From: Geosiphon pyriformis
Lineage: Eukaryota > Glomeromycota > Glomeromycetes > Archaeosporales > Geosiphonaceae
Direction of reading: 5' to 3'
Length of the DNA stretch: 64,000 nucleotides
Assembly: GCA_016748015.1 (NCBI GenBank)
Contig: JAAOMT010000076.1
Coordinates: 62,001 to 126,000 of the forward strand
The position numbers were made by a program, and so were the translations under genes. The notes under the pieces were generated by a model. It was not told the origin of the DNA, did not search any database, and was given only the letters and a program-made list of their open reading frames with translations. Below are positions 44,340 through 56,611 of the stretch, piece after piece (position 1 is the stretch's first letter; every line of letters starts with the position of its first letter).

Positions 44340-45000
44340 GGTTTGGCAATTTCTAAAAAATTTTTAATAAATTTTTAGTAATAGAATACTAATTCTATAA
44401 ATCTTTTTAGTTTTGTAATATTTCATGAAATTTGAAAGTTTTTGATAGCATTAATTGTTTTTGGATTGGATTAAACTCCATTTTTGCTAATAATATGTTC
44501 AAGAAAAATCAAACTTATTTTCCCAAAATAACATTTTTCAATGTTTAATTTTAATCTTGCTTTTTGTAATTATTAAAAAACTTCTTGCAAATAAATTAAA
44601 TAAGCTTTAAAACTTGGTAAATAGACATTAGTATTATCAAGATAAATAATTACTAATTGCTATAAGAGTTTTTAGAATATTATTGGTGTATTGCAAAGTT
44701 TAAAAAACATTATATTAAATTTATAGTTTTTTTTTAAGTAGTAAAAACTGTTTTGAAATGGTTTTTGGAATCTATTTCAATTTGTCAGTATCTACTTTTT
44801 AAGTCTAAAATTGAAAAAAACTTGGTTTTTTAAAAGCATTTAACATGTTGTTGATTTTTAAAAAGGAGTATATATCTCTAATTATTATATTGTTAAGTTA
44901 ACAATAATCTATACAGAATTTAATCTTATTATTTTTTTTTAACAAAAACTATTAATAAGACTTTTTAATGGGTAAATGAGATTATTATTAAACATCTATT
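44340..45000 (-). pseudogene. RT (element G)
   Basis: The minus strand reads VFVKKK, a stop and KIKFCIDY near 44900-44950, ending in FLEIAKPLN next to the F insertion. Old A/D-subfamily copy, far more AT-rich than D; multiple stops and small deletions. Confidence 0.75.
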
Positions 45001-47785
45001 GCACTTTTTTTCTAATGAATTAGTAACTGACAAGTAGAACTTGATAGGCTTGTTGGCATTTTAGTAAAGCATCTTTTGTGTAAATTTAATGTTGCACAAT
45101 ATCAGTTTTTCCAAGATTATTGTTGTCTTTGGCAAATATATTAGTATATTTAATAATTAACTGTTTTAATAGTCTTTGTTATTGGAGTTCTAAAAGATTT
45201 ATATTGATTTAAAAAAGTTTTTTTTCTATGATATGTTAATTTTTAGTATTAAAAATAATATTTGGGTTTAAAAATAGTGTATGCCTTATAATTTCAATAA
45301 AATTAAAGACAGTTTAAATGATTTTATTTTGAAAAATACTGCTATGTATTTAAATTTCTAATTTATTTAATAGAATAATAAAATGGTTATTAGGATTATA
45401 AAAAGTAACTTAGAACTTTTTTATTTTTTTTGGAATATAAATATTAGAAATTAAGATTTTGTGTTTTAAATGAATTTGTTTATTTGATTCAAAGATTTAT
45501 TAAATAGTGGTTGGTTTTGAACAAGTGTAAATTTCATAATATTTTCAAAAGATGATATAATAATTGATTGAAAAAATTAAAAAATCTGATAAGATTTATT
45601 TAGTACATTAAGAACAATATTTACTAAAACTGTAAATTGTTTCATTGAACTAAAATCTTGGGTTTTTCTATTATTTTTGCCTAACTGTTTTTTTAATATA
45701 ATTAATTGCAAGCCCAAAATATTGATTTTTTTACTTGCCAATAATGATCAGAAAGCAATTTAAACTATTATTCCTAATAGTATTTTAAGAGCAATTTTAA
45801 GAATAATTTTTGTTAAAAACTTAGATTAAAAGACTAAAGTATTTTTTTTGAATATTATAAGTTGTATTCTGTATCAATTTTATGAGCTTTTTTTGGCTTA
45901 ATTTTTTGACTATTCAAAATACTTGAGTTTTATTGTAGGCTAATTTTCAGTTAGATAGACTGAAATTGTTGCAATTTTTTCTATTAGCTTAGATTCTCCA
46001 AATTTAATATTGTACTCATTATTTTTACTGAACAAAAAAATGCTAAAAACATAATATTTTGGACACTATTGGTTGTTATAAGACATAATATATTCTTTAC
46101 ACAATTAAATATTTATTTGCTCTAATTATTAAATTTAAGCTTTTTTGGTTAAGTAAATGTGATTTGTAATTTGGTAATAAGTTTCAACTTTATCCTTGTA
46201 GTTATATTCAGCAATTTTGAAAATGTATTTAATATATTCAGCTTTTTTTATTTGGCAGACATTTTTTGGGATTTTTTTATTGATTAGAATCATAACTAAT
46301 TTATAAATTATTTTAATATTATGTAGATAATAATAAAATTTGTTAAGAGCACTGTTGTAAGCAGTGTTAAATAAGGTTTTTTTTACTTTTTAAGCAATTA
46401 AGAGTGTATATTTACAGATTTAATCACAAATTCCTTTTTTTATTGCAATATTAATTCAGTTGTATTCTTCTGATAACATTTTTTCACATGTAAAACAAGG
46501 AATATTGTCTTATTTTCCACTTTATTTAGAGTATTTAAATCATTTTTGATAATAAACTTTATAATAATAGCAAGTACATATTTTATATTCTTCTTTTGAT
46601 AATATATAGACTTTTATAAATAAAAGCTTTTTCTTGTAATCTTTATATTTGAATAGAATATATTGTAACTGTTTTCATAGTTTTGATTTAAAATACCAAA
46701 CTTTGTTCCAACTACTGGTTTTTTCAAAGATTTTTTGTTTGGTTTCTTTGGCTTAATTAAATGTTAATTCAAGCATATAAGTTTTGGTAATTGGCATTTT
46801 TTTTTCTTTTTCAAATTCGAATATAAAAGCTTTTTTTAATTGTTTGTTAAAGATATTATAAGTAGCAAGTATTCTAATATATTGTTTTTGGTACAAGATT
46901 TTTAGTTTTTGAGTTTTTTAATCTAAATTTGTATTGGTTTTGAGGAACCAATCATTTTTAATAAAAGCTTAATATTAGAATACATTCATAATAAAAACTT
47001 TGATAGGTATAGTAATTTTGTTAATTATGAATAGAAAGTTATCAATTTCTCCTACTAAAGTCTTCTTTATACTATCAGCTATAATAATTACAGTCTGAAC
47101 TGGTCTGTTAACAATTCATTGAAACTGTTATATTAATTAATATATAATAGTATTTCCAGTGAATTTACTGCTTAAGATTAACCAAATTGGTTTTTTTTTA
47201 ATTTTGGCTTTTGTGTATATTGTTATAATTGCTTTTTGTTTTGTGACAACTGTATTGCTAAGCAAAAATAGTGATTTATTAGCTTTAAATTCGAATGAAA
47301 AGATATTAGAAAGATTAGTATTTTGGGCAAATTTGGCTAATAGAATGATATTACTAAAAGAATTTTGTCTTGGTACTCTAGTTTTATTTTCAAAAAGTGC
47401 AGTTTGTTGAAAATCCGATTTTTTAGATATGATTAAGTAACTGAATTAAATATAATAATAATTGGGTTTTTGTTGGACTGAATTTTGGAAAATTAATTGA
47501 TTGTTGAAATTTGATCTATTGCTGTTACTATATTTAAAACAATTTTGTAGTGTAAATAGATTTTGTTGAATTATTTTTCTTGCAAATACTTAATATTGTT
47601 ATGTAAATGGTAATTAATACTATTAAATCTGTAAAAGTTGTTGATATTATTGTTATATTGGTTATAAAGCAGATTGATAATAATTATTTTAATACTGTGA
47701 TCTTAATAAATAATAAGTTGATGATAAAGATTAGTAGTAAGACTGTTGAAGTTAAGAATAATATACAACAAAGTTTGATAAAAAT
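45001..47785 (-). pseudogene. gag C-terminus, protease, Cys-rich module and dUTPase remnant (element G)
   Basis: On the minus strand the dUTPase remnant at about 45650-45905 reads KPKKAHKIDTEYNL, then jumps after an internal deletion to the region of ISGLQ and the GTQGFGSTG arm. Cys-rich module remnants lie at 46100-46560, the protease at about 47080-47300 (substrate-side segments kept, active-site lost) and a gag C-terminal linker to 47785. Heavily decayed. The 5' end abuts LINE fragment H. Confidence 0.62.
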
Positions 47786-49800
47786 TTTTTGAAACTTATA
47801 ACTGTTTATTACTAACTACCAAAGCCATATACACAAAATTTTTTTCTATAAGAACAGACTACTTAAACACAACCAAATTAGCAATATTTGATGACTCAAA
47901 TTTCATTAAAGTCTTTTACCATAAACCAATAAGCTGTATTTTAATCAAAATAATCTTGCCAAATTTAGAAAAAACTAATTCTACTGTTGATTTGAAAAGA
48001 TCTACTGGAATTTTTTTGACTATTACCTTCTAATCTATGTGGTTGTTTGTTTTTTTTATATTATCATTAACCAAAATTTTTTTATTAATAGCTATCTTCC
48101 TAGTTTTTTTCAAACTTAACCCAAATATAAAAAAAAATCTGATTATTTCTGAGAATTTTAAAGAAGTAGAAGCTTTTTCAAAACTATCTAGATAATAAAA
48201 ATTTTTTTTTATACACAATAATTTATTACCAGAAGTCTTATCAAATATTATAAAAAGCTTAATATTTAACATAAAAAATTTAACTAAATCAAAACTCTGT
48301 TTTTCTAAAACACATAGTCCAATCAATAAAAGTTGTCTAGAGCTATCAAATTTAAGTAATGGGAACATTAAAATGTTTTTGTTATTGCTGTTATTTATAG
48401 AAAAAGTACAAGAAAAAAAAATAAAAAAAAACAAATAAAAAAATAGACTAATAGAAGAATAGTACTTAGTAAATAAACACAATATCAAAAAATTATGACA
48501 TATTGCTTAGCAATGTGCATATTGTTAATAAATTATGACATGCTGTTTAGCAATGAACATATTGTCAGAAAATTATGGTATATTGCTTAGCAATAAGCAC
48601 ATTGTCAGAAAAAATAGAGCATATTGCTTAAGAAAATATGAGATCTTATATAACAAAAAATATGTATATATAATAAAAGTATTAAAAACAAAAAAAACAG
48701 AATTAATATTAACAAGATAGTTTTCTACAACTTGAAATAGAATTAAATTACATATTAATAAAATATCAATCATCATCTGAATTCATGTTAGCATTACTTG
48801 ATTAAAAAATATTAATTATATTCATTTTATTAACACTTTATGTTAATAGAATCTAATACTTAATTACATTAAACCAATAGTTTTTAATTATGACTATTGA
48901 CAAAATACCATTTTTTTATTTTTTTTTCTTATTTTCTTTTATTTTTTTTATTTTTTTTTGTTTTGTTTCTTTGTTGTTTACTAATTAATTAAAAAAATTA
49001 GTGCTAAATATTTGATGTTAAGAATAGTCTGATAAAAAACCCAAAAATAAGAGTAAAAATTTAAGAATAACTTATCAAAAGGACATAACTATTAAAATAA
49101 ACCAGCCATCATACTAAAGAAAAAAATTTACAGAAGAAACCATCAATTAAATCTCTGTCTATTATACAAAAAACTCAACCAAAACTTTTAAACTCCAAAA
49201 TTTTTAGAAATTACTAACATAACTAACTATTAAGCATTAAGTTACAGATTTGTTATTTGTTTTAACATCTTAAATAATCTCTTGTAATATCACTTAAATC
49301 AACAAAAAAAAGAGCTTTTGATGATTAACTTAACATATATGTTTGAGTACAAGTTTTTTGTTGTGTAGTATTGTTCATGTTCTTGTTAACTACTAAAGTA
49401 TCTGAATCTATATAGCTGATTTTCTTAACAATTGTGTTTTTTATGTTTTTTACATTTAGCAGACTACTGATACTACTAGTTTTGCTGTTAACTTCACTTT
49501 TTTAAGACACCACAGACTTTTTTTTAGCAATACTAATATTTTTAAAACTTAAAGAGCCAGCAGATAAATTAACTATACCAATACTCATATCAGATTTTTT
49601 TGGCTTTTTATGAGACATATTACAAGAATATATATTTTCTACATGTTTTTTTTTGGCACTTAAGTGGGTTTCCAAATCAGTCAAACCAAAACCAAAACCA
49701 CTAGCAAAAAAACCTACTGGTTTTATCATAACAAAAAAAGATATGTTAGAAGAAATAACTAAAAAAAACAAAGAAAAAAAAATAAAAAAAAGCTATTTCC
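47786..49800 (-). mobile_element. LINE ORF1 fragment H (minus strand), interrupted by LTR J
   Basis: Minus-strand coding homologous to LINE I ORF1. 49290-49790 holds the Ser/Lys-rich N-terminus (HKKPKKSDMSIG, then a Thr/Asn-rich part). After solo LTR J, 48388 to 47786 holds the FDKTSGNKLLCIKKNFYYLD segment and the first RRM-like domain (VELVFSKFGKI). It stops abruptly at about 47786 inside the RNA-binding part. Both boundaries are uncertain. Confidence 0.72.
48389..49289 (+). repeat. Solo LTR J inside LINE fragment H
   Basis: Starts TGTTATTTATAG and ends CTTGTAATA; AAGCAATGTG-type U3 repeats at 48490-48620. It interrupts the LINE ORF1 frame. The flanks (TTGC and TCAC) do not show a clear duplication. 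Confidence 0.82.
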
Positions 49801-50394
49801 TTAATAATTCTTTTATTTTTATTATGACCAGAGGATTAACAAGAAAAAAAATTTATTCTTTTTATTTTTTAGTATTTGGCTTTATAATTAAATTGTTTAA
49901 AGTTTTTTTATTTTATTTATTGTTTGTGTATTAAAGTCTTTTTTATTTAATATTATGTATATTAAAAATATTTAGTTTTAGTTAAATTCTTGTTTACTTT
50001 ATTTTTGTTTACAGTTTTGTATTATATTTTTTTTTATTAATAGCTATTTTTAATAGTATTATTAACTATTGAATAGCTTTGAACAGTTGTTATAAAAGCT
50101 TTAAAATAATGTTTAAAATATTCATAATAAGATAAGTTTACAGTATTTTAATTATTATAGCTGTGTTTTATATTTTCAAATTTTATGGTTTAAATTTTTA
50201 AAAAGAAATTATATTTAATAATAATAATTAGTTCTAAATCTTATAAAATATTTTTAAGTCTAATTAATAAGATTTATGTTTTTAGTTAAGATAATATTAA
50301 TAAAATTTTAAATGATTTCTGTATACAGCTTTTTTTAAAACTTTGTTTTTTAATCATATTTTGTAAACTTTGTTGTTAAAAATTTTATAAATAT
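49801..50394. other. AT-rich stretch without recognisable feature
   Basis: Nearly pure A/T with short poly-T and poly-A runs. No coding, LTR end or repeat unit could be recognised; probably very old transposon DNA. Confidence 0.5.
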
Positions 50395-51209
50395 TATTAC
50401 AAATAAATTTTTTGAGTAAAGTTTGATGTTTTTGTAATTTGATGCTTGGGTTGAATTAATATACTTTAAAAAATTTTAAAAGTTTTGAATTAAAGTTCTT
50501 TGTATAATAGATAGAAATTTACTTAATAGTAATTGATAATAGATTTAAGATTTTCTTGGTTTAGTGACTAGTCTATTCTGGTGTTTACATTCTTTTGGTA
50601 AGCAATTCTAGTTTTTGATTATGTTTATGCTCTTTTCTGGTATCTTTTACAAATAATTTTTAATGTTGTAATCTTAGTACTTTTTTTATAATTATTTAGT
50701 AATTCCAAATACTTACAAATAACCAAATAATAAATTAAAAATTAATATTTTATTAATAATTATAATTAAAAATTATTGTTTTAGTATTATTAAATAATTG
50801 TGATAAATACTATTGATATTAAAATAACAATGATATAAGTTTTAATAAAATAGTTTTGAATTTATTAATTAATAAATAATATAAATTTAATAGATAGTCT
50901 ATTTAATTTGTAGTTTTTAATTTTTAAGTAAAAATAACTAGACTAATTTTTGAAATAAGATGATCTGTTTTTTGACTTTTATTATTTTTTCTATATATAT
51001 ATAAATCTTTATAATATAAAATTTTTAAAATTTCTAATTTTTTTAAATTATTATTAAAATTTCTGATATTTCTAAAATCTTTAATATTTCTGTCAGTATT
51101 TCTGCAATTTCTGGAATTTTTGGTATTATGTGTTTTGATAATTTTTTACTTTGTTATTTGGTTATTTATACTATTATTATTTTTTTATGTTTTTTTTATA
51201 TAAATAATA
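50395..51209 (-). repeat. Degraded 3' LTR of gypsy element M
   Basis: Plus-strand start TATTACAAATAAATT and end AAATAATA correspond to TGTTACAGATGATT and GAGTAACA of the E LTR. A decayed GAATTC-type block lies at 51020-51130. The following TTATCTCCTTCTTTT is the PPT in reverse. Confidence 0.72.
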
Positions 51210-53030
51210 TTATCTCCTTCTTTTTAATATTGAGCTTTTATAAAATTTTCTAAGTTTTTTTCCTAGATAAGTTTATATACTTTTTTTTTCTATTATGGCT
51301 TTGGCTATTTTTGTTTTTAAATTTTCGAATTATGAATTGGTTATTTTTTTCAACTAGTTGGCTATTAAGTTTTTTATAATTGAGTATAATAGTATTTTAT
51401 TATATTTATAAAATATTTATACAATTAGTAAATTGTTTTTAAATAAGTTATTAAATTGTTTTTTTTAATAAAGTATTCTATTTGTTAGATTATTTTTTTG
51501 TTAAATATTTATTTGGAATTGTTTATATATAATATTTGAATATTTAATTGTTATTTTATGTAATAATAGCAATATGCTATTAAAAATTGTTTTTTTAATT
51601 CTTTTAATTTTTTTTTATTAGCTTTTTTGGTTAAATACTTATTACTAAATTTCCAAAAATCTTTTTTATTTTTCTAATAAGTTTTTTTATATAGTTATTT
51701 TTTTATTTTTAAGTTTTATTATATGAAGTTTTCTTAATTGTTTTGTTTTTCTAAGTATTTTTATAACAAATTTTTTGCTTGTTAATTGTTATTTCTATGT
51801 TTAAGTTTTTGGTTTTTAATATTTGAAACAATTGTTGTGTTATTGCATATATTTTATTAGTTATTTTTATTTTCTTTTTTTATTTTTTATATATTTTGAT
51901 TATATTTATAACAATTTTTAGGTTTGTAATATATTGGCTTTAATAATAATAATTGGTTCTAAATTTTGTGAAATTTCATCTGGTTTAACTAATATTCTTT
52001 GTACTTTTAACAAAAATATGTTGAGAATTGTTAATATTTTGCTATAATATAATTTTAATTAATTTTTATATACTGTTTTAGTTAAGATTTTGTTTTTTAA
52101 TTATAGTTTATATGATTTATTTTTATGTATTTTTTTAATGTGAAATAATTTATCTTATTTTAAATCAAATTTTCTATTTTTTTGTTTTTTTGTTTTTGTA
52201 TAATATAAAAATATTTTGTTTTTAATCTTAAATTTAACTAATTTATTTAATAACTAATTATTATGTCTTTTTTTTTGTTTTTTGTGACTTTTTAATACAA
52301 TTAGCTTCTTTTTTTCTTTTGTTTTATTGTTTAATAAGTAAATAATATTGATAATATAAATATATTTTATTCTTTTTAGTTTTTTTAATTAATATTAATT
52401 AATAATTTATATAATATTTTATTAAATTTTTTAATTAAGCTGTTTATTTATAAGTAATATAATAATAATAGTAGTTTTTTAACTTCAAGTCTTTGGCTTA
52501 ATTCTGTTAATGTTTTGTTTATAAAATGAGTTCTTTAGTTTAATAATAATTTTTTTAAATATTTATATTAACATATTAAGTTTTAATAAATAAATTTAAT
52601 TATTAATTCTGTATTAGTTTTTTATATGGCTTTAGCTTTTGGCTATTTGGTAAAATAGTTTATAGTAACAATAATATATTAGTTTTTTTGGTTATTTTTA
52701 ATAATAATCTTATTAAGTCAATTTTAATTCAATTAAATAGTTGTTTAATTTTAATTGGCTTTAATAATTTATTTGGTTTTAATTGTTTTTTTTTGACAAA
52801 TATTACAACTTTATACATATTGTTTTATATTTGAATATATTATTAACCAATAGTATAATTGCTTAGTTTTATTAGTATTAATAACTAATTCAAATATCAT
52901 GCTGTTAAATTTAAATACATGTTAAACAATATAGTTTCTTTTTTCTGTTTTTTTATTATTTTTAATAAACTAGTTGAATTTTATTGGTTTTTTTAATATA
53001 ATATATTTTGATAATTAATATAATATCTGA
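51210..53030 (-). pseudogene. gypsy element M: ORF3 region and integrase remnant
   Basis: Nucleotide-level collinearity with B and E: ORF3 region near 51230-51900, integrase C-terminus near 51960-52320, integrase core 52400-52760, zinc region near 52800-53000. Extremely AT-rich with no open frame left. Interrupted at 53030 by LINE I; the next M sequence is at about 60823-60852 and from 63141. Confidence 0.68.
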
Positions 53031-53157
53031 AAAAAAAAATTCTTTCTTTTGTTGATCTTCTGATCACAATAAGAGCTAAAATATACCAAAGAGATAAATT
53101 TTCTTTATTTTCTTTTCTCTTATCTTCACAGTTATTTTTTCTAATGTATCTTTGTTC

Positions 53158-54940
53158 ATGAATATAAATCCAGTAGACTCTTCTGCTAGTGAGTTGGTAT
53201 CTGTTTTGATTGGGTTAGAGACCTGGTCTGATATCAAAACTAAATAGTTGGTAAATGCCCATTTGCATAGTGCTTCTTACAAAAAACCCAAGAAACCTAT
53301 CACTATTAATGATGTGGTCGAAACTTTGGCTGGCTTTTTATTTCTTGTGGATATGATTACTGATGACAACAAATCTGAGAGGTTTTAGAGCAGCAAAATG
53401 AACAGTAAAACAAGTAGCATCAATGGTATATTAGATCTGAAGAACATGAAAAATACAGTTACAAAAAAGACCAGCTATGCAGATTTAAATGTCTTGGAAA
53501 TTGATGATCCTATGGATAACACAACACCCAAAAAACTCATATTAGAACATATGTTTTGGGCAGCAAACTGAAGACTATCTTTTTCGACAATTTAAGTGAT
53601 GACAATAATAATATTTTAACACTTTCAGTTCTTAAATTTTCTGGTGCTAAGTGTTTGCTGTTTGTCAAGTTACATGTTCTGAATAAGCAAAATTTTGAGC
53701 CAGTCAAATCTTTCACATTAGATATTGAGCTATCTGCTGTGCTAAGCAAAACTAATAGTAATAAATTAATTATTATCAAAAAAATTTTCTATCAAGTTGA
53801 TGGTTTTGGAGAGGCTTCTACTTCCTCAAAATTTCCAGAAATCATTAAGTCATTATTTACATCTGAAATGAGTTTGAAAAAGGCTAAAAAAATGGCAATT
53901 AGTAAGAAAATTTTGGTCAATAATAATTTCAGGAAAGTAAACAGCCGATCAGATCAGAAAGTAATTGTCAAGAAGATTCCAATTAATCTTCTTAAATTGG
54001 CTGTAGAGTTAGTTTTTTCTAAGTTTAGTAAGATTGTATCAATCAAAATACAATTGATTGATTTATGACAAAAGGCTTTGGTAGAATATGAATTATCTGA
54101 AATAACTGATTTGATTACAGCTAGATAATTTGTTTTCATAAAAAAAGATTTTATTTGTATTGTAAAGACAGTTGGAGATAAACAATCATAGATGTCAAAA
54201 GATTTACATTGGGCTTTGCTTTATACTTTTTTAGTTGGAACTACAGTTCATGATTATTCTGGTTTGTTGAAATTATATGGTAGGAAAACTTGTTTTATTG
54301 GCCATAATCCCAGTTCATATATATATGATAGATGTGTAATAGTGTGTTTTGCTAATAAGGTGTCTAAATTGGCTGCTATTGGTTCTGTTTCTGTTTTGAA
54401 AAGTGTGAATTTACATTGGGTTGGGCTTTTTTTGACCTATTGTGCTTTATATAAACAATTTGGTTATGTCTCTAATAATTGTTTAGTAGATAAAAATTCT
54501 GGTGGTTGTGATAGGCTTGTAGTAATTTCTCAGAATAGGGTTTATTTGGCCAACATATATAAAAAGAAACAGGCTTCTGTTGCACACTTTGTTTTATTTG
54601 GAGGTAAAACTTGGGCTCAAATTGCTGGTGGTTTTCTTTTTTATGTGGTTTTGTCAGTTCCATTTGGTGGTGATTCATCTCTAGATGTGGTGTCTTTTTC
54701 CTTGGGTTCTGCTTTTTTTGTTGATTTTGGCTTAAGTAATTGTTTGGTGGTCTTGAAATGCTCTTTGGAATTTTTGACAGATCAAAGTTTCTGTTCTTAT
54801 GAAGAAATTAAGCTTTGTGGAGTTGGTGTTTTTGACTACATTTTCTTATACTCTCTGTCTGATTGCTTCTGTCCCTTTGGCTCCTGTTTTGGATTCAGAT
54901 ATGGTTGTGAATAATGTGTTGGTGTTATCTGCTTCTCTCC
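53158..54940 (+). pseudogene. LINE I ORF1: RRM-like nucleic-acid-binding protein
   Basis: The ATG at 53158 starts MNINPVDSSASELVS. A frameshift near 53530 (A-run) is followed by a long frame. Segments: LTLSVLKFSGAKCLLFVKL; RRM1 around KVIVKKIPINLLKLAVELVF...KIVSIKIQL (53960-54060); after stops, RRM2 around LLYTFLVGTTVHDYSGLLKL to NLHWVGL (54210-54430); and a knuckle, now CALYKQFGYVSNNC, with one Cys and the His replaced by Tyr. Then FGGKTWAQIAGG. In such LINEs ORF1 coats the RNA. Stops include TGA 54066-54068 at a Trp/Gln site. Confidence 0.8.
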
Positions 54941-55139
54941 ATCTGTTGGTTTTGATGCAGTTGCTGATTTCAGCTCTAGCAGTTCTAAAGTTCTGATCTC
55001 CAAGATGGATGAATTGGAGTCGAAAATGGTGGCTTTGAAGATATTAATTAATTTAGTTTTGGAAAAATTAAATTATTTGTGCGCTGGTTTGGGTTTATTG
55101 GTTTTCTTTTTATCTTAATAATTAGTTTGATTTGGAAAA

Positions 55140-55739
55140 TTACTACATGCAATGCTTGAGGTATGAACAATCCTGCGAAACAAAAAAATATTGTTCATTG
55201 ATATAAGAATATGAGCAATTTGATTTCAATTATTACTGAAACTAAGTTAAAGAATAAAGTCTGTTCATAAATTGCTGATAAGTTTGATGGTATTTGTGTC
55301 TTTACTTCTAGTGTGAACTCTGGTTACTTGGGTTTTGGTATTGCTATTATCATGGACATTTCTTTGGCTTGTCATATGTGTAAAATTTCTGAGATACTTG
55401 GTTGGCTCTTTTTTGTTAGATTACTCTTTAAAAATAAACTTTCTATTTCGATTTTGGGATTTTATGCTGGTGCTTTTTCTATGGTTTAGTTTTCCCAAGC
55501 TGGTAATATTAACTTTCAAATTGCAAAGGCTGTGAATGAATCCTCTTTTGTTGTCTTGAGTGGCGATTTTAATAAAGATGGTTTCTACAGGTGAGCCAGT
55601 TTTAAGAAGTATTTTGATTTAAGTTTGGTCAATTTCTTGGGTAGAAGCTCATTTGTAAAAATGCCAATGTGGGCTAATTCTAAGGATGTTGCAAAAACAA
55701 TTGACTATGTGTTCATTTCTTTTAATCTGGTTAATATGT
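55140..55739 (+). pseudogene. LINE I endonuclease domain
   Basis: AP-endonuclease-like domain at the start of ORF2. Visible: CNA-stop-GMNNPAKQKNIVH, ITETKLK (catalytic Glu), DKFDGICVFTSS, GFYAGAFS, SGDFNKDG (Asp/Asn pair) and TIDYVFIS. It would nick the target DNA to start reverse transcription. Stops at expected Arg and Gln codons. LTR K cuts it right after NLVNM. Confidence 0.8.
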
Positions 55740-56611
55740 TGTTACAGATGATTATTTGGGATCTTAAATCAAATAACAAACCCATAACTTAGTGCTAATT
55801 TGCTTGATAACATTGGTAATATCTGAAAGTTGTTTGTATCTGAAGGTTTGATTGTCTAAAGGTTTTGGTTAAGTCTTTTGTATAATAGACAGAGATTTAC
55901 TTATTGTTTTATCTGTAGCTTTCTGAAATTACAATTCTATCAAATTTTTTTCTTAGCATGATAGCTGGTAATTCTCCTGGTAAGCTATCCTCAATCAAGT
56001 ATTTTATTCTTATTCCTAAGTCTTTTACCAGTCAATTATATTTTGACATTAGTATCTTTGTGTATTAATTCTTTTAATCAAGTTAGTAAAAATAAACAAA
56101 GACAGAAAAAAAAATAAAAAAAAATAAAAAAAAATAAAAAATAAGCCAAAACAATAAATATTAGTATCTTATTAATAGTCATGATCAAGAGCTATTGTTC
56201 CAGTATGGTTAAGTATTAGTTACTATTAACATAAAGTATTGATAGTAGAAGAGTGGATTAAGAGAACAAATAATTATTTATTAATATTTGGGAATTAGAA
56301 GATTGTTTAGATGAAATCTAAACTAAAAGATCTGTTTTTTCTATTTTTAATGCTACTACTATATATACATAATTAAGATTCTTCAATTTCTTGATTTTTT
56401 ACACCAAAAATTCTGTAATTCCAGAAATTCTGCAATTCTTTTGAGAGAAATTCTGGAATTCTGGAATCTTGTGATTCCTTATATAAGAATTCTGAAATTT
56501 CTAAAATTCTACAATTCCTCTGAGAAAAATTCTGGAATTTTTTATTTACTATAGCTACTTCTGATTGGCTAATTTATATGCTAATATACTTTCTATATTC
56601 TATAAGTAACA
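55740..56611 (-). repeat. Solo LTR K inside LINE I
   Basis: TGTTACAGATGATT...AAGTAACA with the GAATTC-type U3 block (56395-56540). Flanks ATGT (55736-55739) and ATAT (56612-56615) fit a 4-bp duplication with one transition; without K the endonuclease frame reads NLVNMLVGHN. Confidence 0.87.

Noticed and set aside
48535-48720. A short plus-strand ORF
   Set aside because: It falls inside the U3 repeat block of solo LTR J and is made of repeat sequence.
54472-54678. A small minus-strand ORF
   Set aside because: It lies opposite the LINE I ORF1 frame and shows no independent support.
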